Source: SYAN01 sp049459795
Lineage (GTDB): Bacteria > Actinomycetota > Actinomycetes > Nanopelagicales > Nanopelagicaceae
DNA: 41,981 bases
Reading direction: 5' to 3'
Assembly: GCA_049459795.1 (NCBI GenBank)
Contig: JBMUDS010000005.1
Coordinates: forward strand, 1-41,981
Made by a program: the position numbers and the translations under genes. Below are positions 8,066 to 15,519 of the stretch, one piece after another (the stretch's first letter is position 1; each line of letters begins with the position of its first letter). The notes below the pieces were generated by a model. It ran no database searches. It was given only the letters and a program-made list of their open reading frames with translations, and had not been told where the DNA came from.

Positions 8066-10225
8066 CTACTGATTACGCTCCACGCGAAAATCAAGGTGCT
8101 CAGCGACATCACTCGTCGCTGTGATCATCACCCCATCGCCATCTATGATCTCATTCGATAGCAACATAGTGGCGATCCGATCACCTATCGCCTTCTGCAT
8201 CAATCGACGAAGTGGCCGGGCACCGAATGCAGGATCGAATCCATGGATCGAGAGCCACGACTTGGCGCTCTCATCAAGAGTCAACGTGATCCGACGTCCG
8301 AGAAGTCGATTCGATAGATCGGCAAAGAGCAGGTCCACGATCGATGTGATCTCTCCTTGTCCGAGCGGATTGAAGAGGACGATGTCGTCGATACGGTTGA
8401 GGAACTCTGGTTTGAAACTACCGCGGACGACATCCATCACTGCGTTCTCACGAGCATCACGTTCTAGGGAGATGTCGCTGAGGAATTGCGAACCGAGATT
8501 CGATGTCATCACGATGATCGCATTCCTGAAGTCAACGGTCCTTCCTTGACCATCTGTGAGTCGACCATCATCGAAAACTTGAAGTAGGAGGTCGAAGACT
8601 TCCGGATGTGCTTTCTCGACTTCATCAAGAAGGATTACCGAATAGGGTCGCCGACGAACAGCTTCAGTGAGCTGACCACCTTCTTCATACCCGACATATC
8701 CTGGCGGTGCTCCGACGAGTCGAGAGACCGAGAACTTCTCACCGTACTCGCTCATATCGATACGAACCATCGCGCGATCATCGTCAAAGAGGATCTGGGC
8801 CAGCGCCTTCGCAAGTTCCGTCTTGCCGACACCCGTGGGCCCCAAGAAGAGGAAGGTGCCGGTTGGTCGATTCGGGTCAGAGATTCCAGCCCTCGACCTT
8901 CGTATCGCATCAGAGACCGCAGCAACAGCCTTCGGTTGTCCGATCACACGTTCGGCAAGTTCATTGTCGAGATTGAGAAGTCGCTCGCTATCTGCCTGCA
9001 AGAGCTTTCCTACGGGGATCTTGGTCCATGCCGAGATCACTTCCGCTATGTCATCCGATGTGACTTCTTCTCTCACCATCGATGGGGTGGAATTCGCTTC
9101 ACTACGGGCGCTCACGAGCTCTGCTTCGATCTCTCGCATACGGCCGTACATCAATCTTGCAGCCTTCTCGAGATCGCCATCTCGTTGTGCTCGTTCTGCC
9201 TCACCTCGAATTCGGTCCAATTCCTCAGTGAGATATCCGATCCGATCAAGGACATTCTTCTCCTGGTTCCAATCAGCACGAAGTTCCTCGAGTCGCGCGC
9301 TCTCACTTCGCAACTCCTCACGGAGGGCCTTGAGTCGCTCACGGGATGCATCGTCCTTCTCTTTGGCGAGACCAAACTCCTCCATCCGAAGCCGATCGAC
9401 CACGCGTTGCAATTGATCGATCTCTTCTGGCGATGAATCGATCTCCATGCGAAGCCTGGAGGCAGCCTCGTCGACGAGATCGATCGCCTTATCTGGAAGG
9501 AACCTATGTGTGATGTATCGGTCCGAGAGAGTCGCCGCCGCAACCAGAGCGCTATCTGCGATCGTCACCTTGTGATGTGCTTCGTACTTCTCTCTTATCC
9601 CTCGAAGGATCGCGATCGTATCCTCGACCGTCGGCTCACCGACAAGGACTTGTTGGAATCTGCGCTCTAGCGCCGCGTCCTTCTCGATGTATTGACGATA
9701 CTCATCGAGAGTGGTCGCACCGATCATGTGGAGTTCGCCACGAGCCAGAAGAGGCTTGAGCATGTTTCCGGCATCCATCGCGCCGCCCATTCCACCCGCG
9801 CCGACGACATTGTGGAGTTCGTCGATGAAAGTGATGATCCGACCTTCAGCTGCCGTAATCTCCTCAAGAACCGCTTTCAGCCGCTCTTCGAATTCACCTC
9901 GGTACTTCGCGCCTGCGACGAGTGCGCCGAGATCGAGCGATACGACACGCTTATCTTTGAGTCCTGCTGGAACATCCCCTGTTGCGATCCGTAATGCCAG
10001 CCCTTCGACGATCGCTGTCTTTCCAGTGCCAGGTTCTCCGATCAAAACTGGATTGTTCTTCGTCCTTCTAGAGAGGACTTGGATGACACGTCTGACTTCA
10101 GCGTCGCGACCGATGACTGGATCCAATTTCCCATCGCGAGCCCTTGCGGTGAGGTCTATACCGAACTGCTCAAGCGCAGATTGCTCGCCTGAGGCGCTCT
10201 GGGTGGAAAGTGGAGTGCTTTGCAT
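8066..10225 (-). CDS. clpB: ClpB-type AAA+ disaggregase lacking the N-terminal domain
   Basis: A 719-aa Hsp100 chaperone. NBD1 has Walker A GEPGTGKT and Walker B ITFIDELH. A coiled-coil M-domain (ClpB-specific, roughly residues 275-390) is followed by NBD2 with GPTGVGKT, VILLDEVEKAHPE and the C-terminal small domain. Full-length ClpB has about 860 aa; here the repeated Clp_N domain is absent and the protein opens with QFGIDLTARARDGKLDPVIGRD, the linker/NBD1 start. Only 76 bp separate the start from the next gene, so no detached N-domain lies upstream. GGAAG just before the ATG is the ribosome site. It should work with DnaK to rescue aggregated proteins, but with altered substrate capture. Confidence 0.94.
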   Translation of the reverse strand: MQSTPLSTQSASGEQSALEQFGIDLTARARDGKLDPVIGRDAEVRRVIQVLSRRTKNNPVLIGEPGTGKTAIVEGLALRIATGDVPAGLKDKRVVSLDLGALVAGAKYRGEFEERLKAVLEEITAAEGRIITFIDELHNVVGAGGMGGAMDAGNMLKPLLARGELHMIGATTLDEYRQYIEKDAALERRFQQVLVGEPTVEDTIAILRGIREKYEAHHKVTIADSALVAAATLSDRYITHRFLPDKAIDLVDEAASRLRMEIDSSPEEIDQLQRVVDRLRMEEFGLAKEKDDASRERLKALREELRSESARLEELRADWNQEKNVLDRIGYLTEELDRIRGEAERAQRDGDLEKAARLMYGRMREIEAELVSARSEANSTPSMVREEVTSDDIAEVISAWTKIPVGKLLQADSERLLNLDNELAERVIGQPKAVAAVSDAIRRSRAGISDPNRPTGTFLFLGPTGVGKTELAKALAQILFDDDRAMVRIDMSEYGEKFSVSRLVGAPPGYVGYEEGGQLTEAVRRRPYSVILLDEVEKAHPEVFDLLLQVFDDGRLTDGQGRTVDFRNAIIVMTSNLGSQFLSDISLERDARENAVMDVVRGSFKPEFLNRIDDIVLFNPLGQGEITSIVDLLFADLSNRLLGRRITLTLDESAKSWLSIHGFDPAFGARPLRRLMQKAIGDRIATMLLSNEIIDGDGVMITATSDVAEHLDFRVERNQ

Positions 10226-10301
10226 GCTTCCGAAAACCGAGATGGGGTGGGGATTATTCCCGTGACTTTCTCGACCTCACTCCATCGTCAAGATTTCACG
10301 A

Positions 10302-11528
10302 TCAAGCCAGATTCTTAAGGCGCTCCCGAATCGGAGGATGGGTGTAATTGAAGGCGACATAGAGCGGATGTGGTGAGAGGTTCGCGAGAGCATCAGTGCT
10401 GATCTTCTTCAGAGCCTCGCGGAGCGCAGCCCCATCGTAAGTCTCGCGACCGAAATCGTCTGCTTGATATTCATTTCTACGGGAGAGCGAATTATTCAGG
10501 AGACCCAGGAGCATCGAGACCGGCGAAAAGAGTAAGAAGAAAGCCAGCGCCGAGAGATGGAAACTGGATTCCTCTGCGCCAAGAGCAGTCGACAACTCCT
10601 CGACACCGAGTAACCAACCAAGGAGTGCGAAGAGAATGAAGGTCTGAATATTGGAGAGTATGAACATAGAGAGCGTGTGCTTCCTCTTATAGTGCCCGAT
10701 CTCGTGCGCCAAGACGGCGACGACTTCACGAGTGCTCAACTTCTCAAGGAGAGTGTCGAAGAGGACAATCGTCTTGCTCTTTCCGAGTCCCGAAAAGAAT
10801 GCATTCGCTTTGGTGGAACGTTTCGAACCATCCATCACGAAGAGTTTGCCGAGTGAATACCCTTGAGAGGTGCAATACCGCTCCACTTCGCTCCGAAGTT
10901 CTCCTTCTGGGACGGGTGTCAGCTTGTTGAAGAGCGGCAGGATCAACTTCGTCCCGAACATGAAGAAGAAGAGTGAGAACGAAGCGAAAAGGAGCCAGGC
11001 CCAGAGCCAGAAAGTCGAACGGAGTTCTTGGTAAATCCAGAGAACGGCGGTCAAGAGTGCGCCGCCGATGATCAGAGTAAGGAGCAATCCCTTGATGAGA
11101 TCCGTGACGAAAGTAGCAACAGTCGACTTATTGAAGCCATATTGCGCTTCAACCTTGAAAGTGGAGTAGATACCGAAAGGAAGCGAGATGAGATTGGAGA
11201 TCAACGAGAGGATTCCGATGAAGATCAGGGAGATCATGATCTCATTGCTCCATCGATTGCGAACGAATTCATCGAGCGCAGCGAACCATTGATACGTGAG
11301 CGCAAGGATCAAGAGGGCGAAAGTCACCGTAGAACTGACGAATGACACTTTGTAATTCGCGGCCTGGTAGGCAACGGAGCGTTGATGCTCCTTCTCGTCG
11401 TAGAGCTCTTTCAGCTCTGCATCGAGAGGTCGTCCTGCAGAACGATGATTAAGGAAGTCGATGAAAGTGTTGATGCCATAATCGAGGGCGACAAAGAAAG
11501 TGATTGCACCAAGGATCCAGGTCTCCAT
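10302..11528 (-). CDS. Ste24-type M48 integral membrane metalloprotease
   Basis: A 408-aa protein with the CAAX prenyl protease N-terminal region (about five helices, residues 1-200), followed by a peptidase M48 domain. The zinc motif is HEIGHYKRKH near residue 270, and the third ligand Glu is in RRNEYQADDFG near 350. It is closer in layout to eukaryotic/bacterial Ste24 than to the shorter HtpX. The likely role is membrane-protein quality control or cleavage of membrane-associated peptides; true CAAX processing is not established in bacteria. The ATG at 11528 is 6 nt after TAGGCT. It is divergent from the beta-CASP gene with 42 bp between starts. Confidence 0.92.
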   Translation of the reverse strand: METWILGAITFFVALDYGINTFIDFLNHRSAGRPLDAELKELYDEKEHQRSVAYQAANYKVSFVSSTVTFALLILALTYQWFAALDEFVRNRWSNEIMISLIFIGILSLISNLISLPFGIYSTFKVEAQYGFNKSTVATFVTDLIKGLLLTLIIGGALLTAVLWIYQELRSTFWLWAWLLFASFSLFFFMFGTKLILPLFNKLTPVPEGELRSEVERYCTSQGYSLGKLFVMDGSKRSTKANAFFSGLGKSKTIVLFDTLLEKLSTREVVAVLAHEIGHYKRKHTLSMFILSNIQTFILFALLGWLLGVEELSTALGAEESSFHLSALAFFLLFSPVSMLLGLLNNSLSRRNEYQADDFGRETYDGAALREALKKISTDALANLSPHPLYVAFNYTHPPIRERLKNLA

Positions 11529-11534
11529 AGCGCC

Positions 11535-11540
11535 AGCCTA
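11535..11540 (-). promoter_or_regulatory. -10 element TAGGCT, leaderless Ste24-like gene
   Basis: TAGGCT on the minus strand, 6 nt, then ATG at 11528. TAGGCT is the commonest hexamer in this set. Confidence 0.65.
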
Positions 11541-11558
11541 CTTGGTGGCCAAGAGGAG

Positions 11559-11564
11559 TATTTT
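11559..11564 (+). promoter_or_regulatory. -10 element TATTTT, leaderless beta-CASP gene
   Basis: TATTTT, 6 nt, then ATG at 11571. A GAGGAG lies 13 nt before the ATG but is too far away to be a good ribosome site. Confidence 0.5.
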
Positions 11565-11570
11565 TCTCTC

Positions 11571-12956
11571 ATGGTGGAGATCGAGTTCCTCGGTGGTGTT
11601 CGATCCGTCACCGGAAGCAAGTTCTTGATCCATGGCGAATCAATGAAGATCCTTGTCGAGTGCGGCCAATATCAAGGATTGAAAGAGCTGCGGCTCAGGA
11701 ATTGGGAGCCATTCCCGATTGATCCGCGTGATGTCGATGCAGCAGTGATCACCCATGCGCACCTGGATCATTGTGGACTCTTGCCCAAGTTCGTTCGTGA
11801 GGGTTTCCAAGGATCGATCCACTGCACTACTGACACTGCACGACTTGCTGGAATCATTCTTTCAGATGCAGCGAAGATGCAGCGAGAGGATGCGGATTAC
11901 GCAGCGCGCAAAGGCTTCTCCAAACATAAAGTCCCGCTCCCCCTCTTCGATGAGAACGATGCGCAGCGTGCGATAGATGCATTGACCCCGCACGAATTCC
12001 ACGAGCGAATAGAGATCGCACCTGGTTGCTTCGTCATCTTCCACCGCGCGGCACACATCCTTGGATCCTCGATCGTCGAGCTCGAAGTGGAAGGAAAGCG
12101 GATCCTCGTCTCAGGCGACCTTGGCCGTAAGAACCATCCCTTGTTATGCGATCCCGATCAGATTCCACCCGGGAGATTCGATGCGATCTTGGTCGAATCG
12201 ACTTACGGCGATCGAAATCATCGAGATGAAAGTAGAGATGACGACGGCTTGGCTGAGGTGATCAATAGGACCATAAAGCGAGGTGGAACGGTCGTGATCC
12301 CAGCCTTCGCTGTCGATCGCACGGAAGTGATCTTGCATCGACTGAAGGAAATGATGGATCAGCAGTCGATCGCGCGAGTTCCCATCTTCGTCGACTCCCC
12401 TATGGCGCTTCGTTCGCTCTCCGTCTACCGCCACGCTTTCGAATCCGATGCGAAAGATGTCGAACTGAAGATCGTTCACGAAGGCGATCCCTTCGATTCA
12501 GATTTCTACCAGACCGCACAGAGTGTGGAAGAGTCGAAGGCTTTGGCAGATCTGACGACTCCAGCGATCATTATTTCAGCAAGTGGAATGGCAACTGGCG
12601 GGCGCGTACTCCATCATCTACGAAGACTCCTTCCTGATGCACGAAATACCGTGATTCTCGTTGGCTACCAGAGCATCGGTACGAGAGGTCGCTCGCTCAC
12701 CGATGGCGCGAAGGAATTGAAGATGTTCGGGTCACTTATCCCAGTAAATGCCGAGATCGCGCAGGTTCACGAATTCTCAGTGCATGCCGATTCTGGCGAG
12801 ATGATCGATTGGCTAGCGACGGCAGAGCAAGAACCCGATCAGATATTCATCGTCCATGGTGAAGCAGAATCAGGAGTGCTCTTTCAAGAAAAGATCAATG
12901 CGAAGTTGGGATGGAGCTCGACGATCCCGAATCGAAATCAACGCTACGCGATCTGA
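11571..12956 (+). CDS. MBL-fold/beta-CASP ribonuclease-like protein
   Basis: A 461-aa metallo-beta-lactamase protein with the CPSF73-like layout. Residues 1-180 carry HAHLDHCG, RAAHILGSS and VSGDLGR zinc motifs. A beta-CASP cap follows (ESTYGDRNH, VVIPAFAVDRTEVIL, FVDSPMA), then an RMMBL-type C terminus with VHEFSVHADSGEM and IFIVHGE. It matches exonuclease/endonuclease proteins of the YsdA/RNA-specificity factor group; RNA is the likely substrate. I placed the start at the ATG at 11571, because the homology begins there and the longer open frame would overlap the divergent protease gene. Its 3' end overlaps the convergent DUF2236 gene by 62 bp. Confidence 0.92.
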   Translation: MVEIEFLGGVRSVTGSKFLIHGESMKILVECGQYQGLKELRLRNWEPFPIDPRDVDAAVITHAHLDHCGLLPKFVREGFQGSIHCTTDTARLAGIILSDAAKMQREDADYAARKGFSKHKVPLPLFDENDAQRAIDALTPHEFHERIEIAPGCFVIFHRAAHILGSSIVELEVEGKRILVSGDLGRKNHPLLCDPDQIPPGRFDAILVESTYGDRNHRDESRDDDGLAEVINRTIKRGGTVVIPAFAVDRTEVILHRLKEMMDQQSIARVPIFVDSPMALRSLSVYRHAFESDAKDVELKIVHEGDPFDSDFYQTAQSVEESKALADLTTPAIIISASGMATGGRVLHHLRRLLPDARNTVILVGYQSIGTRGRSLTDGAKELKMFGSLIPVNAEIAQVHEFSVHADSGEMIDWLATAEQEPDQIFIVHGEAESGVLFQEKINAKLGWSSTIPNRNQRYAI

Positions 12957-13905
12957 TTCGCTCGATCCGCTCTCGCGCAACTCTCTCACTCGGTGACTTA
13001 TGCCCGAGGATCGCACTCAAGAGTTTGAGAGCGAGATTCGAGAGATAGAGATTGACTTTCCAGGGTCGTTTCAATTGCAGTAGTTCTCGGTCGCGTTCAT
13101 CGAGAGTCAGGATCGCAGCCTTTGCCAAGATGGAATAGAAGAAGAGACCGCCAGGTGAGAAGGGTGGCTTCAAGATGAACTTCACCACCTCTTTCGTACG
13201 ATCATTGAGTGTCAACTCTTCGCGACGAAACTCATCCAATGTCCGCTCCAGTTCCTCAAGATTCCGGGGCGCATCGGTAAGCCCTAGGGGTTCAGCGCTC
13301 TTTGCCCACTCTGAGATGTAGACATCAGCAAGTTCCTTGCCTTCGAGCGCACACTCGATCTCATCGATGGTCCCATCTCTTTCAGCACGTGGACGTACGC
13401 CCTTACCCACGAGGAGATAGCTCTTGAGGAATGAATCGGTGAAGGCGCAATGCACCCAGAGGAGATAGCGGTGATCGCTCGCCTTGTAGGTCGCCAAAGA
13501 ACCGCTCCTCTCTCGGAATTCCCCTTGCACTCGAGAGTGCATCGCATTGACTCTTCGTGCCTCACCCTCGATCGCGCTTCGAGATGCGAATGTGGTGATG
13601 GTGAGCCACTTCGTCGTCCCTGCAAGTCGTCCTAATGGATCCGATTCATAGCGAGAATGGGATGCGACTCCATTAAGTGGCGCCGGATGGGTTGCTTGGA
13701 GCAAGAGCGCCCGAATTCCACCGATGATCGTGACCACGCTTCCATGGATCTTCCAGACCGCGGATTCCGGACCGAAGAAACCTTCATCATCTCCTTCTGC
13801 GATCTTCGAGACCCAATCAGGACGACCATCTTTCGATCCTGAAACCACTTCGCGGAAACGATTAGCGAACGGCTTGACGAAGGGAAGATGACTTAGGTTC
13901 CGCAC
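12895..13905 (-). CDS. MpaB-like oxygenase family protein (DUF2236)
   Basis: A 336-aa protein of the DUF2236/MpaB family (latex-clearing protein-related, heme b-binding in characterised members). Signatures include WKIHGSVVTIIGGIRALLLQATHPAP, SHSRYESDPLGRLAGTTKW and the central HYLLWVH-like sequence DHRYLLWVHCAFTDSF. The histidines in QATHPAP and LLWVH are candidate heme ligands. Such proteins are widespread and mostly uncharacterised in actinobacteria. The GTG at 13905 follows TACCCT with 7 nt between. The last 62 bp overlap the convergent beta-CASP gene in the opposite strand. Confidence 0.87.
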   Translation of the reverse strand: MRNLSHLPFVKPFANRFREVVSGSKDGRPDWVSKIAEGDDEGFFGPESAVWKIHGSVVTIIGGIRALLLQATHPAPLNGVASHSRYESDPLGRLAGTTKWLTITTFASRSAIEGEARRVNAMHSRVQGEFRERSGSLATYKASDHRYLLWVHCAFTDSFLKSYLLVGKGVRPRAERDGTIDEIECALEGKELADVYISEWAKSAEPLGLTDAPRNLEELERTLDEFRREELTLNDRTKEVVKFILKPPFSPGGLFFYSILAKAAILTLDERDRELLQLKRPWKVNLYLSNLALKLLSAILGHKSPSERVARERIERIRSRSVDFDSGSSSSIPTSH

Positions 13906-13912
13906 GGGGAAG

Positions 13913-13918
13913 AGGGTA
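13913..13918 (-). promoter_or_regulatory. -10 element TACCCT, leaderless DUF2236 gene
   Basis: TACCCT on the minus strand, 7 nt, then GTG at 13905. Confidence 0.5.
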
Positions 13919-13975
13919 AAGGGCGCGCCCGATCATTTCTCGTTGAGGACAGCTCAATGAGGAATACGTGATGGA

Positions 13976-14422
13976 TCAAAACTTCGGGAAGAAACGTCCC
14001 GTCGAATTCTGATATTCCCTCGCTTTCTTGTGGCGCTCGAGAAGGAGAGCATCTTCATACCTCGACTTATAGATCAGCACCATGACGAGAGTGGTGAAAG
14101 TTAGGAGTGAGAAGAGGTTGAAAGTCCCAAGAACGAGACCCAATCCGATCACTATCAATGCGGTATACATCGGATGCCGAATCCACTTGTAGATACCTGT
14201 CGTCACCAAATCAGCATCATCTTTCGGGATCGGAGATGCGGTGAGCGCGGACCCCAGGGCCACTGCAGCGCTCGCCAAGATGACTGCCGCTATCGCATAG
14301 AGCGTGAGTGTGAAGGTCCGCTCGATCTCACGAAGCGGTGCGAAGGGATTGACGACAAGAAGCGCAAGGAGGAGGAATTGAAGCGCGACAAGCGTGCTCG
14401 CCTTACTTCTCTTTGGCTTCAT
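13976..14422 (-). CDS. Isoprenylcysteine carboxyl methyltransferase-like membrane protein
   Basis: A 148-aa protein with about four helices and the SAM-binding ICMT/PEMT signature: GIYKWIRHPMYTALIVIGLG in the middle and a C-terminal E-RHKKAREYQNSTGRFFPKF. Bacterial relatives methylate unknown membrane-associated substrates or are called NnrU-like/PEMT-like. The first 20 bp overlap the end of the TerC gene, and GAAGG sits directly before the ATG, so translation is probably coupled to terC. Together with the Ste24-type protease 2.5 kb away it recalls the eukaryotic CAAX post-prenylation pair, but a shared pathway is only a guess. Confidence 0.85.
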   Translation of the reverse strand: MKPKRSKASTLVALQFLLLALLVVNPFAPLREIERTFTLTLYAIAAVILASAAVALGSALTASPIPKDDADLVTTGIYKWIRHPMYTALIVIGLGLVLGTFNLFSLLTFTTLVMVLIYKSRYEDALLLERHKKAREYQNSTGRFFPKF

Positions 14423-15443
14423 CCTTCTTCTTCTCGCCAGTCACGCGACCTGCGTGAGCATGCGCAGTGGGATCGCGTCGTACTTTGATCATGCTGGCGA
14501 TCACAGAGATCACGAGGATGGCCGCGATCACGATCAAACTCGTCGAGGTCGGGATCTTCGGAATCGGGTCATAGATCTCATGGAAGTAGAGCATGACGAG
14601 CTTCGCGCCGATGAAGACGAGGATGAAGGCAAGTCCAAGTGAGAGGTAGACCAATTTGTCGAGAAGGCCCTTCAGCAGGAAGTAAAGGGCACGTAGTCCA
14701 AGGAGTGCGAAAGCGTTGGCGGAGAAGACCAAGAATGGCTCTTGCGTGACACCGAAGGTGGCCGGGATGGAATCAAGTGCGAAGAGAAGATCCGTCGCAC
14801 CGATCGCGATCATCACGAGGAACATCGGGGTCGCAAGTCGCTTTCCATCGATACGAACGAAGAGTTTCGTGCCGTGATATTCGTCAGTCATCGGGGTGAC
14901 CTTACGGACGCGACGCACGATGAAGTTCTCGTTGGGATCGGGGTCCTCATTCCAGTGGCGCATCAAACCGAACCCGGTCCAGATCAAGATGGCACCGAAG
15001 ATCACGAAGGTGAATGCGAAGGCGGCGAGCGCTGCTGCACCTATCGCGATGAATATTGCCCGAAGAATGAGAGCGAGGATGACGCCGATGAGAAGAACTC
15101 TCTGTTGATAGATCGCAGGGACAGCGAATTGAGCAAGGATGATCGCGAAGACGAAGACGTTATCGACAGAAAGCGATTTCTCCACCAAGTAACCTGCGAA
15201 GTACTCCGTGCCCCATGGTGATCCGTAGTACCACTGCACCCATACTCCGAAGGCGATCGCGATGCCGATGTAGACGATCGACCAAAGAGCGGCCTCCTTG
15301 AACTTCACTTCATGGGGGTGCGCGCTGACCGTGACCAGATCAAGGACGATCAAACCGATGATCGCTGCGACAACCACTGCCCATACAGTGAGAGAGACGT
15401 TCATCGATGGGTCTGATGCGAGTGCGATAGGCGCTGAAAGCAT
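14403..15443 (-). CDS. TerC family integral membrane protein
   Basis: A 346-aa TerC (PF03741) protein with nine or so helices. The signature acidic residues lie in GYLVEKSLSVDNVFVFAIIL and IGATDLLFALDSIPATFGVT, which form the metal path in Alx/TerC proteins exporting Mn2+ or serving metalated exoenzymes. The C-terminal tail is Lys-rich (GEKKKDEAKEK). I chose the ATG at 15443 because TAGGCT lies 7 nt upstream on the minus strand; an ATG at 15404 (NVSLTVWAV) is the alternative, and longer readings run into the divergent gene. It forms an operon with the methyltransferase. Confidence 0.9.
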   Translation of the reverse strand: MLSAPIALASDPSMNVSLTVWAVVVAAIIGLIVLDLVTVSAHPHEVKFKEAALWSIVYIGIAIAFGVWVQWYYGSPWGTEYFAGYLVEKSLSVDNVFVFAIILAQFAVPAIYQQRVLLIGVILALILRAIFIAIGAAALAAFAFTFVIFGAILIWTGFGLMRHWNEDPDPNENFIVRRVRKVTPMTDEYHGTKLFVRIDGKRLATPMFLVMIAIGATDLLFALDSIPATFGVTQEPFLVFSANAFALLGLRALYFLLKGLLDKLVYLSLGLAFILVFIGAKLVMLYFHEIYDPIPKIPTSTSLIVIAAILVISVIASMIKVRRDPTAHAHAGRVTGEKKKDEAKEK

Positions 15444-15450
15444 GGCGCGA

Positions 15451-15456
15451 AGCCTA
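15451..15456 (-). promoter_or_regulatory. -10 element TAGGCT, leaderless terC
   Basis: TAGGCT on the minus strand, 7 nt, then ATG at 15443. Confidence 0.6.
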
Positions 15457-15506
15457 GAGGGAGTCGTGGAGCCAGTCCTGCCAACTCCCATTTTGAGGAA
15501 TATCCC

Positions 15507-15512
15507 TATCCT
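15507..15512 (+). promoter_or_regulatory. -10 element TATCCT, leaderless gamma-glutamyltransferase gene
   Basis: TATCCT, 7 nt, then ATG at 15520. It decides this start over the longer open frame beginning at 15298, which would lie inside terC. Confidence 0.6.
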
Positions 15513-15519
15513 TGTGGCC

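Noticed and set aside
8606..9436. A 276-codon plus-strand frame inside clpB
   Set aside because: It is the antisense shadow of the charged coiled-coil region of ClpB, with no recognisable domain or ribosome site.
10226..10301. HspR (HAIR) or similar heat-shock operator before clpB
   Set aside because: No CTTGAGT/ACTCAAG-type inverted repeat is present in the short gap.
11382..11570. Open reading frame extending the beta-CASP gene upstream
   Set aside because: It lies antisense inside the divergent Ste24-like gene, has no homology, and the family N terminus begins at the ATG at 11571.
15298..15519. Upstream extension of the gamma-glutamyltransferase gene
   Set aside because: It would lie within terC on the other strand; the conserved N terminus and TATCCT promoter place the start at 15520.
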